Shown one piece after another: positions 1-7,604 of a stretch of DNA of 64,000 nucleotides. How positions within the stretch are numbered: the stretch's first letter is position 1; each line of letters starts with the position of its first letter. The translations under genes and the position numbers were made by a program. This stretch comes from Halopseudomonas salina. GTDB taxonomy: Bacteria > Pseudomonadota > Gammaproteobacteria > Pseudomonadales > Pseudomonadaceae. The stretch spans positions 1 to 64,000 of the forward strand of contig NZ_VTTI01000012.1 in the NCBI RefSeq assembly GCF_008641105.1, read 5' to 3'. The notes beneath the pieces are model-generated. The model did no database searches and was not told the DNA's origin. It was given only the letters and a program-made list of their open reading frames with translations.

Positions 1-36
1 GCTTGCAGCTTGCAGCTTGCAGCTTGCAGCTTGCAG
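1..36. repeat. tandem heptamer repeat (GCTTGCA)n
   Basis: The window opens with five head-to-tail copies of GCTTGCA. They end directly against the stop codon of the acyl-CoA ligase at 37. The array is cut by the window edge, so its full length is unknown. It reads as a short intergenic microsatellite, likely variable in copy number by slippage. It is too short and regular to be a CRISPR. Confidence 0.85.
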
Positions 37-1698
37 CTACTGCGTGTCCTTCCATTCCTCTTCCTGCAATAGCCGCCACATGATCTTGCCAGTGGGTGAT
101 TTCGGAATGCTATCGGTGAACTCGATTACTACCGGACACTTGTAGGCCGCCATATTTTCCTGGCACCAAGTCATGATGTCTTCGGCGGTGGTTTTTTCAT
201 TGCCGGCAGATAACACCACGAAAGCTTTTACCGTTTCACCGCGACGTGGATGTGGGGTCGATACAATACAGACTTCACGGATCGCCGGATGAGCGTACAT
301 CAATGATTCCACCTCGGCAGGCCATACCTTGTAACCTGAGGCATTAATCATGCGTTTGACGCGATCTACCAGGAAGAAATAACCCTCTTCGTCGTAGTAG
401 CCCAGATCGCCTGAACGGAAGAAACGGTGCCCGTCTACCTCAACGAATGCTTCCTCCGTTGCATCAGGACGGTTCCAGTAACCCTGGAAAATCTGTTCCC
501 CACGCATGATGATCTCACCTGTTACGCCTGGCTCGACCTCTTCCAGCGTATCTACATTGATGACCCGTGAGTCAACACCGATGATAGGTATACCGAGGCA
601 TTGAGCCTTGCTTGCCTGGGGTGGATTGACGTGGGTGGGCGCCATGGTTTCTGACAGGCCATATCCTTCCATATAAACCAGACCGGTTTTGTTAGCGAGC
701 TTGGCTGCAACTGCAGCAGGCATGGCTGCGCCACCTCCGCCAATACTGGTGAGAGAGCTTATATCGTACTGGTCGATCTCCGGATCCGAGAGCATGTCCA
801 CAACCATCGTAGATATATTCCGCCAGGTATTAACCTTGCAGCGTTGAATAAGCTGGGCAGCTACCTTGCGATCCCAGCGGGTCATGACGACAAGGGTGCC
901 ACCGGCATAGAGTGTGCTGTTCATGCATGATTGCATGCCGGTAACATGAAACATGGGCACCGATACCAAATGTACGATGTCATGTTGAGCGTTGGTCCAT
1001 ACCGCTCCGTAGACTGCTGTCGCCATCACGCTGTGGTGGGTATGTGCACAGCCCTTGGGGTTACCCGTTGTGCCGGAACTGTAGGGGATAACACATAGAT
1101 CATCCGGGCCTACGGTCAAATCACCTGGCGCAACACCGGCACTCAACGCCGCCTGCCATGGTGTAACACCGGAAAGGTTGTGCTGGGCAAGGGGCTCGCG
1201 AACTGCCTCGGGTAAATCTAGGTTTGTCGGCTCGGTTACGTATTGCGAATAAGCTGTTACCACGATCTCACGCAGATGGCCGACGCCAAGATGGGGGGCG
1301 ATATTTTCCAGTAGCTCCTGCGCACAGAGTGCTACGGGAGCCTGTGTATCAGCGATCAGGTATTCCAGCTCGGCGCTACGGTTCATCGGGTTGACAGGAA
1401 CTACCACTGCGTTGGCGCGCAGTATTGCGAAAAAACCGATGATGTACTGCGGGCTGTTCTGCATATACAGCAGCACACGATCACCCTTTTTTACTCCAGC
1501 CTGTCGCAGGTGGCCGGCCAGTGCTTCAGCCTCCTGCAAGAAGCGGGCGTAAGTAATATCGGTACCGTAGTAGTGGATAGCAGGATGGTCCCCATAACGC
1601 AGGGCAGAAACTGTCAGGTTATGGAACACGCTGGTAGAGGGAAGCTCCAGTTTATGAGGGACCTGGTCAGGCCATACCTGGAAATGACGATCGAACAT
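37..1698 (-). CDS. long-chain fatty acid--CoA ligase (AMP-dependent synthetase)
   Basis: Predicted to activate a fatty or aromatic acid to its CoA thioester through an acyl-AMP, feeding beta-oxidation. The 553-residue protein has the ANL-superfamily signatures in order: P-loop YSSGTTGNPKGC near residue 210, GYGLSET near 345, RSGDLGYYDEEGYF near 430, and the C-terminal catalytic lysine motif KSPTGKI. The start at 1698 (MFDRHFQVW) has AAAGG about 10 bases upstream. The open frame continues to 1821, but that 41-residue extension is low-complexity and unlike the family. It resembles the medium/long-chain AlkK-type group, though substrate cannot be read from sequence. It is transcribed away from leuA, with a 264-base gap between them. 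Confidence 0.9.
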   Translation of the reverse strand: MFDRHFQVWPDQVPHKLELPSTSVFHNLTVSALRYGDHPAIHYYGTDITYARFLQEAEALAGHLRQAGVKKGDRVLLYMQNSPQYIIGFFAILRANAVVVPVNPMNRSAELEYLIADTQAPVALCAQELLENIAPHLGVGHLREIVVTAYSQYVTEPTNLDLPEAVREPLAQHNLSGVTPWQAALSAGVAPGDLTVGPDDLCVIPYSSGTTGNPKGCAHTHHSVMATAVYGAVWTNAQHDIVHLVSVPMFHVTGMQSCMNSTLYAGGTLVVMTRWDRKVAAQLIQRCKVNTWRNISTMVVDMLSDPEIDQYDISSLTSIGGGGAAMPAAVAAKLANKTGLVYMEGYGLSETMAPTHVNPPQASKAQCLGIPIIGVDSRVINVDTLEEVEPGVTGEIIMRGEQIFQGYWNRPDATEEAFVEVDGHRFFRSGDLGYYDEEGYFFLVDRVKRMINASGYKVWPAEVESLMYAHPAIREVCIVSTPHPRRGETVKAFVVLSAGNEKTTAEDIMTWCQENMAAYKCPVVIEFTDSIPKSPTGKIMWRLLQEEEWKDTQ

Positions 1699-1962
1699 AT
1701 GCAGGGTACCTTTGGCTGTTGTTTTTGTATTTCGTACTCTCAGCTTAGCCCCAGGAAATGATGCTGAAAACAGGCAGTTGTTGTGGTGTTGTGTCGCTAT
1801 AAGCGAACCCTTGCTCTTCAAACATGTTCACCGCCAGCGAAGCCAGCCGGGCAGCCTATGCGTTATAGTATGCCTATGAACAACAGTTTTGGCAGAGAGG
1901 TGCTCAACGAGCAGCAGACTGAGCACCTCTCTCTCAGGTAACAAGCACATAGGAAACAGCCG
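1699..1962. other. intergenic region between acyl-CoA ligase and leuA
   Basis: This 264-base divergent spacer must hold promoters for both flanking genes. It contains a perfect 13-bp inverted repeat just upstream of leuA (separate entry) and a TATAGT hexamer at 1864-1869 that could be a -10 for leuA, although no good -35 sits 17 bases before it. No convincing gene is present. A 23-codon frame at 1870-1941 overlaps the hairpin and is discussed under findings. Confidence 0.5.
1894..1932 (+). promoter_or_regulatory. perfect 13-bp inverted repeat in the leuA leader
   Basis: AGAGAGGTGCTCA at 1894-1906 is exactly complementary to 1920-1932, with a 13-base loop. The element ends 30 bases before the leuA start codon. 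There is no U-run after it, so it is not a simple intrinsic terminator. It could be an operator for a dimeric repressor or an mRNA structure controlling leuA. The sequence alone does not decide. Confidence 0.5.
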
Positions 1963-3507
1963 ATGAACAATGATCGCGTCATCATATTTGACACAACATT
2001 GCGTGATGGGGAACAGAGCCCTGGCGCATCGATGACCAAAGATGAAAAGTTGCGCATCGCCCGTGCCCTGGAAAAGCTTGGTGTGGATGTTATCGAGGCA
2101 GGTTTTGCCATTGCCAGCCCGGGTGATTTTGCAGCCGTAAAGCAGATTGCCGATACGATCCGCGACAGCACTGTCTGCAGTCTGTCGCGGGCTATGGACG
2201 CAGATATCGATAGAGCTGCCGAAGCGTTGGCGGGCGCGAATAGTGGGCGTATACATACGTTTATCGCAACAAGCCCGATTCATATGCAACACAAACTGCG
2301 GCTGGAGCCTGATCAGGTTGTCGAGCAGGCAGTCAGAGCGGTCAAGCGTGCCCGTAACCTATGCGCAGACGTGGAATTTTCCTGTGAGGATGCCGGTCGC
2401 TCGGAGCTGGATTTTTTGTGCCGTATTATTGAAGCCGCCATCGACGCAGGTGCGCGGACTATCAACATTCCCGATACCGTTGGCTATGCGATCCCTCATC
2501 AGTTTGGCGAGATGATCGGTCAGATCATTCAGCGCGTGCCCAACGCCGACAAGGCGGTATTTTCGGTGCATTGCCACAATGATCTCGGGCTGGCGGTGGC
2601 TAACTCGCTCGCAGCGGTTAACGCTGGAGCTCGTCAGGTTGAGTGCACCATCAATGGTCTCGGCGAGCGGGCAGGCAATGCCGCTCTCGAAGAGATCGTG
2701 ATGGCGATCAAGACCCGCGAGGATGTGCTGGGTGTACATACCGGCATTATCACCGAAAATATTCTCAGTGCATCGCGGCTGGTCTCCGGGATTACCGGTT
2801 TTGCTGTACAGCCTAACAAAGCTATTGTCGGCGCCAACGCTTTTGCCCATGAATCCGGCATCCACCAGGACGGCGTGCTCAAACATCGTGAAACCTATGA
2901 AATCATGAGTGCGCAGTCCGTTGGTTGGCATACCAACCGACTGTCTCTGGGCAAGTTGTCAGGTCGCAATGCGTTTCGCTCCAGGTTGCAGGAATTGGGT
3001 ATCGAGCTTGGGAGCGAGGCCGACCTGAACATTGCCTTCGCCCGGTTCAAGGAGCTGGCAGACAAGAAGCATGAAATCTTTGATGAGGATCTCCAGGCCC
3101 TGGTTTCGGAAACCCTGACTGAGGTAGTCGAGCACACCAAGCTGGTGTATCTGGAGGTGGCTTCGCGTATGGGCGAGATTCCACAGGCCCGCGTTGTGCT
3201 GAGTATCGAGGGCCAGGAGACCGAGGCAACGGCTCCTGGTTCCGGGCCCGTAGACGCAACCTTCAAGGCAATAGAACAGATTGTACATTCTGATTCTGTC
3301 CTGCAACTGTATTCGGTAAATGCCATTACCCAGGGTACCGACTCTCAGGGAGAGGTGACCGTGCGTTTGGAGAAGGCGGGTCGAATTGTCAACGGAAATG
3401 GAGCGGACACTGACATCGTGGTGGCATCTGCCAAGGCCTACATCAACGCGCTGAATCTGATGCGTGAGGGTGCGTATCGCGCGCATCCGCAAGCTGCTGA
3501 CGTGTAA
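1963..3507 (+). CDS. leuA: 2-isopropylmalate synthase
   Basis: First committed enzyme of leucine synthesis: it condenses acetyl-CoA with 2-oxoisovalerate to 2-isopropylmalate. The 514-residue protein is of the short, E. coli-like type. It has a TIM barrel with [15 protein letters not shown] near residue 10, the metal-binding [13 protein letters not shown] near 205, [15 protein letters not shown] near 230, and a C-terminal LeuA dimer domain (about 385-505) expected to give leucine feedback inhibition. AGGAAA sits upstream of the ATG. Its stop overlaps the next start by one base, so it leads the holD-like and rimI genes in transcription. Confidence 0.95.
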   Translation: MNNDRVIIFDTTLRDGEQSPGASMTKDEKLRIARALEKLGVDVIEAGFAIASPGDFAAVKQIADTIRDSTVCSLSRAMDADIDRAAEALAGANSGRIHTFIATSPIHMQHKLRLEPDQVVEQAVRAVKRARNLCADVEFSCEDAGRSELDFLCRIIEAAIDAGARTINIPDTVGYAIPHQFGEMIGQIIQRVPNADKAVFSVHCHNDLGLAVANSLAAVNAGARQVECTINGLGERAGNAALEEIVMAIKTREDVLGVHTGIITENILSASRLVSGITGFAVQPNKAIVGANAFAHESGIHQDGVLKHRETYEIMSAQSVGWHTNRLSLGKLSGRNAFRSRLQELGIELGSEADLNIAFARFKELADKKHEIFDEDLQALVSETLTEVVEHTKLVYLEVASRMGEIPQARVVLSIEGQETEATAPGSGPVDATFKAIEQIVHSDSVLQLYSVNAITQGTDSQGEVTVRLEKAGRIVNGNGADTDIVVASAKAYINALNLMREGAYRAHPQAADV

Positions 3508-4352
3508 TGCGAGAGTCGCAGCGTCTAGCCTACCTGCAGGCAGTTGGTGTTACGGGCTGGGTACCGCGCCGGCCCTTGGCTCATGCTGCCATGCGTCTGT
3601 CTCCTGAGCCGGAGCCCGAGCTTTTATTGCCCGGTCAGCACGCAGCGCCAGCTAATCCGGTTGTTTCCGATAGCAGGCAAGAGACTTCGAGCTCGCCGGT
3701 AACAAGCGATACGCTGGCTGTCGCAGTTGAGTCTCCCTCTGCCAGACTCGTGCAGCAACGCAGGGAGCAGACAGCTGCCAAGGCATCCAGACAAGAATTG
3801 CCAGCCAAAGCTCTGACGCCAGCACCACTGCAAGCCACCGTCGCGCCAACCCAGATAGAGCAAACCGGTCGAGCTGTTGCTCCATTTTATATGCAGTTAT
3901 GGGTTGCTGGACCTTGCGCCTTGTTGGTCGAGATTTCCGATCCTGGACTGGAGAAAGGGACCCCCGAGCACAATTTATTGTGCGATATTCTGCGCGCAGC
4001 GAGATTGCCAGCAGCGCCTAAGCTTCTGGCTGATTTCCGCTGGCCGCTGAGTCGCAATCCGCAGGTAGCACGCAGCGCCCAGGCGGCCAGTGAAGCACTG
4101 CAAGTCTTCATGCAGGCACGCCTTGAGCTGCAGCAGGTGAAATCCATCGGTTGCTTCGGCGCTATGACGGGGTTGTTGGCCTCCGGCGATCCAGAAGAAG
4201 CAGGCGCGCTCAAGGGGCGCGAAGAAGCGCTGGAAGAGCTCGGTAGCGGGTGGTTTGCGCCGGGCCTCGAAATCATTTTGCGCGAGCCAGAGGAGAAAGC
4301 CAGATTATGGCAACTGCTGAAACGTGTGATGCCGCGCTGGGTAGAGGCGTAA
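3507..4352 (+). CDS. HolD-like DNA polymerase III psi subunit (putative)
   Basis: A 281-residue protein with no enzyme motif. The N-terminus RLAYLQAVGVTGWVPRRP resembles the chi-binding peptide of E. coli psi (HolD). After a Pro/Ala/Glu-rich, probably disordered linker (about residues 35-125) comes a compact C-terminal domain starting near PFYMQLWVAGPCALLV. It lies immediately before rimI with a one-base overlap, as holD does in E. coli. Psi would tether chi-SSB to the clamp loader. The long linker and divergent C-terminus make this a family-level call from context and the N-terminal motif, not from overall similarity. Confidence 0.6.
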   Translation: MRESQRLAYLQAVGVTGWVPRRPLAHAAMRLSPEPEPELLLPGQHAAPANPVVSDSRQETSSSPVTSDTLAVAVESPSARLVQQRREQTAAKASRQELPAKALTPAPLQATVAPTQIEQTGRAVAPFYMQLWVAGPCALLVEISDPGLEKGTPEHNLLCDILRAARLPAAPKLLADFRWPLSRNPQVARSAQAASEALQVFMQARLELQQVKSIGCFGAMTGLLASGDPEEAGALKGREEALEELGSGWFAPGLEIILREPEEKARLWQLLKRVMPRWVEA

Positions 4353-4804
4353 TGAGCGAGTTGCGCTATCAGCCGATGTTGCCTGAGGATGTGGACGCGG
4401 TTTTGGAGGTCGAGCTTGCTGCATTCAGCCATCCCTGGACCCGCGGTATCTTTCTCGATTGCATCAAGCCCGGCTACGAATGCTGGCTTTTATTTCGTGG
4501 CGATAAGCAGGTCGGTCATACTGTGCTGTCAGTTGCCGGAGATGAATCGCATCTGCTGAACATCACCATCCACCCACAGGCTCAGAAAGCCGGTCTCGGT
4601 GCGGCCTTGCTTGAATTCATCATCGACCGGGCGCGTGAGCAGGGCGCCGAGGTGACCTTTCTCGAGGTCAGAGCATCGAACCTCTCAGCGTCGCGGCTTT
4701 ACGAGCGTTTTGGCTTCAACGAGCTAGGCAGGCGTCCCAATTATTATCCCGCCGCCAGCGGCAGGGAAGATGCCCTGGTAATGGCGTACTCCCTCGTCGA
4801 TTGA
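4352..4804 (+). CDS. rimI: ribosomal protein bS18 alanine N-acetyltransferase
   Basis: A 150-residue single-domain GNAT acetyltransferase predicted to acetylate the N-terminal alanine of ribosomal protein S18. Visible features are the acetyl-CoA loop region HPQAQKAGLGAALLEFII (motif A) and the C-terminal EVRASNLSASRLYERFGF (motif B) followed by YYP. The ATG at 4352 overlaps the stop of the holD-like gene (TAATG). The open frame runs further upstream, but that part lies inside the previous gene. Confidence 0.9.
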   Translation: MSELRYQPMLPEDVDAVLEVELAAFSHPWTRGIFLDCIKPGYECWLLFRGDKQVGHTVLSVAGDESHLLNITIHPQAQKAGLGAALLEFIIDRAREQGAEVTFLEVRASNLSASRLYERFGFNELGRRPNYYPAASGREDALVMAYSLVD

Positions 4805-4833
4805 CCAGGACGATTACTTTACAGGGACTAACC

Positions 4834-5469
4834 ATGAACGATCTGCAACAACTGTTTGCCAATAACCGCCAGTGGGCCGAGGCGATTAAAGAGGAGGATC
4901 CTGCGTTCTTTACCAAGCTTGCCAGACAGCAGGCGCCGGAGTATCTGTGGATCGGCTGTGCGGATTCAAGGGTGCCCGCCAATGAGATTGTTGGCTTGCT
5001 GCCCGGCGAGCTATTTGTACATCGCAATATCGCCAATGTGGTCTTGCATACTGACCTCAACTGCCTGTCGGTCATGCAGTTTGCAGTGGACGTATTGAAG
5101 GTCAAACATATCATCGTGACTGGGCACTATGGCTGCGGTGGGGTAAAGGCGGCAATGCGCAATGATCAGCTCGGCCTCAGCGATGGCTGGCTGCGCTCGA
5201 TTCGCGATCTCTATTATGAAAAACGCAATACCCTAAAACTCATCGCCAATGAGGAAGAGCAGGTCGATCGTATGTGCGAACTGAACGTGATCCGCCAGGT
5301 CGGCAACGTCAGTCATACCAGTATTGTTCAGAACGCCTGGCATCGTGGGCAGCCACTGACCGTTCATGGTTTCATTTATGGCATCAAGGACGGACACCTG
5401 AAAGATCTCGATGTAACAGTCGACAGTCCCGAGCAGATCCCCGAACAGTATCGGCTGAGTCCTCCTTGA
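4834..5469 (+). CDS. can: beta-class carbonic anhydrase
   Basis: Interconverts CO2 and bicarbonate in the cytoplasm, supplying bicarbonate to carboxylases. The 211-residue length fits the family. Zinc ligands are visible in CADSRVPANE (Cys, and the Asp-Arg dyad) and in GHYGCGGVKAA (His and Cys). The start at 4834 is supported by AGGGA about eight bases upstream. It follows rimI by 29 bases, and the following EamA gene overlaps its stop, so the three are probably co-transcribed. Confidence 0.95.
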   Translation: MNDLQQLFANNRQWAEAIKEEDPAFFTKLARQQAPEYLWIGCADSRVPANEIVGLLPGELFVHRNIANVVLHTDLNCLSVMQFAVDVLKVKHIIVTGHYGCGGVKAAMRNDQLGLSDGWLRSIRDLYYEKRNTLKLIANEEEQVDRMCELNVIRQVGNVSHTSIVQNAWHRGQPLTVHGFIYGIKDGHLKDLDVTVDSPEQIPEQYRLSPP

Positions 5470-6365
5470 ATGTAAGTCCACGCTATCTGGCTATGGCCGG
5501 ACTGGTGGTGGGCACCCTGGCTTGGGCCGGCAATGCCCTCATAGCCCGCGCAAGTGCCGGGCTACTGCCTCCCGTGGGGCTGTCTTTCTGGCGCTGGACC
5601 ACGGCGCTCTTGTTGTTGCTACCTTTTACCGCAGTCGGTCTCTGGCGCCACCGTCGCATCCTGATGGCCCATCGTTGGCAGGTACTGGTTCTCGCGGGGC
5701 TGAGCATTTCGACATACAACACGCTGCTGTACCTCGCCGCGCAGAGCACCACGGCGATCAACATTACCCTGGTCAATACAGGGCTGCCCGTTGCCGCTTT
5801 CATCTGGACCCTGATTATCCTTCGCGAATGGCCTAGCCGTGCGACAGTGTGTGGGGCAATGCTGTCTTTTTGTGGTTTGCTTGTGATTCTTGGTCGTGGG
5901 GATCCACAGTCGCTGCTCGGGCTGCAGTTCAATCCGGGCGATCTGATCATGGTCGTCGCGGTGCTTGCCTGGGGACTTTATTCCGTGTTGCTGCGAAGGT
6001 GGATGCTGCCGGTTCCAGGTTTCGTTCAGTTGGCGGCCATGCTGTTGTGTGGCGTGCCGATGCTGTTGCCCTTTTACTTATGGGAATTCAGCTATACAGG
6101 CGCGATGCCCCTGACCCTGCATACCCTGGGGGCGATTGCCTATACTGCAGTCATGGCGTCGTTGGTGGCCTATATGGCCTGGAACAATGGGGTGAAGGTG
6201 CTCGGGCCGGGGACCGCCTCCCTGTTCAGCTACCTCATGCCGGTTTTTACTGCGCTACTCGGGGTGCTCCTGCTCGGAGAGGTTTTGCGCTGGTACCATC
6301 TTGTGGGCGGCAGCCTGACTTTCCTCGGCTTGCTGCTGGCCACCTGGGAGATCCGGAAGAGATGA
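5466..6365 (+). CDS. EamA/DMT-family transporter
   Basis: An inner-membrane permease of the drug/metabolite transporter superfamily, about 299 residues with roughly ten hydrophobic segments in two EamA repeats. The first begins near AMAGLVVGTLAWAGNALIAR and the second near GDLIMVVAVLAWGLYSVLLR. Conserved features include a glycine-rich SLFSYLMPVFTALLGVLLLGE near the end. The start is uncertain. A TTG at 5466 overlaps the carbonic anhydrase stop, and an ATG at 5493 would shorten the N-terminus to nine residues before the first helix. Its stop overlaps the next start (ATGA). Substrate unknown. Confidence 0.85.
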   Translation: MNVSPRYLAMAGLVVGTLAWAGNALIARASAGLLPPVGLSFWRWTTALLLLLPFTAVGLWRHRRILMAHRWQVLVLAGLSISTYNTLLYLAAQSTTAINITLVNTGLPVAAFIWTLIILREWPSRATVCGAMLSFCGLLVILGRGDPQSLLGLQFNPGDLIMVVAVLAWGLYSVLLRRWMLPVPGFVQLAAMLLCGVPMLLPFYLWEFSYTGAMPLTLHTLGAIAYTAVMASLVAYMAWNNGVKVLGPGTASLFSYLMPVFTALLGVLLLGEVLRWYHLVGGSLTFLGLLLATWEIRKR

Positions 6366-7360
6366 TGCGACTCTGTGTTATTCCCGGCGATGGCATCGGG
6401 CAGGAAGTGGTTCCTTCGGCTGTCAGAGTACTGGAAAAATTACTCCCTGGGCTTGAAGTGACAGAGGCCGAGGCCGGCTGGGAGTGTTTTCGGCGCCAGG
6501 GGACGTCAGTGCCCGAAACGACCCTGCAACAGATGCGCGAATGCGGCGCGGGGCTCTTCGGGGCCGTATCCTCGCCATCTTGGCAGGTAGAGGGCTATCG
6601 CAGCGCCATTCTGGCGTTGCGGCAAAGTCTGCAACTGAACGTGAACCTGCGACCGGTCCGCAGTTGGCCCCGGATTTCTCCGCGCTCCGATGTCGATTTG
6701 TTGATTCTGCGCGAAAACAGCGAAGGGCTATATATCGGCCGTGAGTACATGCAGCAGTCTGGCAACCTGGCGATCGCGGAAGCCCATATCAGCAGGCAGG
6801 CCAGTGAAGATATCGCCCGCCGGGCGGTCGAAGTGGCAGTGCTGCGCACAAGCAGGCGCGTTACGCTGGTGCACAAGGCTAATGTATTGCCCCTGACCTG
6901 TGGCCTGTTTCGTGACAGTTGCCGACGAGTACTGGAAGAAGCTGGGCTCCGGGACATAGTCGACGAGCGGTTGGTGGATGTTGCCGCATTGCAGCTGATC
7001 GAATGCCCTGAGGAATTTGATCTACTGGTAACCACCAATCTGTTCGGCGATATATTGTCAGATCTGGCCAGCCATTGGTCCGGGGGCCTGGGCATGGCAC
7101 CGTCGCTCAACTGGGGGCAGGGTATTGCGCTCGCTGAACCGGTACACGGCAGCGCTCCGGATATCGCGGGGACAGGCAAAGCCAATCCGCTTGCAGCGAT
7201 ACTCAGTTCTGCGCTGTTGCTGCGCTACCACTGGCATGCCGGAGCGCTGGCTGATCAGCTTGAGGGTGCGGTGGAGCGTCTGCTGGCAGAAATATCTATC
7301 GCCGAGATGGGTGGCGAAACGACGCAGAGAATCGAGCAGGAATTATTATTGCGTCTGTAG
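6362..7360 (+). CDS. isocitrate/isopropylmalate dehydrogenase family protein, homoisocitrate-dehydrogenase-like
   Basis: A 332-residue NAD(P)-dependent beta-hydroxyacid oxidative decarboxylase. It has the family core LRENSEGLYIGRE, KANVLPLTCGLF, TTNLFGDILSDLASHW (metal-binding aspartates) and the cofactor loop VHGSAPDIAGTGKANP. The substrate helix reads VEGYRSAILALRQSLQLNV. From memory this is closer to homoisocitrate dehydrogenases (VEGYxSPIxALR) than to LeuB or Icd. It starts at 6362, overlapping the EamA stop by four bases. It is the last gene of the run; whether it uses 3-isopropylmalate, tartrate, homoisocitrate or another acid cannot be told here. Confidence 0.75.
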   Translation: MMRLCVIPGDGIGQEVVPSAVRVLEKLLPGLEVTEAEAGWECFRRQGTSVPETTLQQMRECGAGLFGAVSSPSWQVEGYRSAILALRQSLQLNVNLRPVRSWPRISPRSDVDLLILRENSEGLYIGREYMQQSGNLAIAEAHISRQASEDIARRAVEVAVLRTSRRVTLVHKANVLPLTCGLFRDSCRRVLEEAGLRDIVDERLVDVAALQLIECPEEFDLLVTTNLFGDILSDLASHWSGGLGMAPSLNWGQGIALAEPVHGSAPDIAGTGKANPLAAILSSALLLRYHWHAGALADQLEGAVERLLAEISIAEMGGETTQRIEQELLLRL

Positions 7361-7375
7361 TCATTCATGCGGGCA

Positions 7376-7406
7376 TAAAAAAGGGCCTAGCCGAAGCTAA
7401 GTCCTT
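7376..7406 (-). terminator. intrinsic terminator of the tRNA-Met unit
   Basis: Read on the minus strand, an imperfect 11-bp stem (GGACTTAGC / GCTAGGCCC) closes on a TTCG tetraloop and runs into TTTTTT. It lies directly downstream of the tRNA-Met 3' end. Confidence 0.75.
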
Positions 7407-7414
7407 GAAAAGGT

Positions 7415-7491
7415 TGGTGGCTACACCTGGACTTGAACCAGGGACCCCAGCATTATGAATGCTGTGCTCTAACCAACTGAGCTATGTAGCC
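7415..7491 (-). tRNA. tRNA-Met (CAT), elongator
   Basis: On the minus strand the sequence starts GGCTACATAGCTCAGTTGG, has the anticodon arm CAGCATTCATAATGCTG (anticodon CAT), and ends GTAGCC-A-CCA with CCA encoded. The acceptor stem GGCTAC/GTAGCC pairs fully. Its first pair is canonical rather than the mismatched C-A of initiator tRNA, and the overall match to E. coli elongator tRNA-Met is close. Confidence 0.95.
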
Positions 7492-7505
7492 ATCCGAGGC
7501 TGCGC

Positions 7506-7534
7506 ATTATTCAGTTGCGCGGGTCTAAAGTCAA
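7506..7534 (-). promoter_or_regulatory. sigma70 promoter of tRNA-Met
   Basis: On the minus strand TTGACT (revcomp of 7529-7534) is followed after 17 bases by AATAAT (revcomp of 7506-7511). A GCGC-rich discriminator follows, typical of stringently controlled stable-RNA promoters. The tRNA begins about 14 bases downstream. Confidence 0.8.
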
Positions 7535-7604
7535 GCACTCGGCGAGATTTATTTGCCTGTCTTATCAACCGGTTAACTTTCAAGCGAGTAAGAGCCCTGG
7601 GCGC

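Noticed and set aside
1..36. A CRISPR array
   Set aside because: Units are seven bases with no spacers and no cas genes nearby.
1870..1941. A classical leucine attenuator with leader peptide
   Set aside because: The three Leu codons are not consecutive and no U-run terminator follows the hairpin; kept only as a finding.
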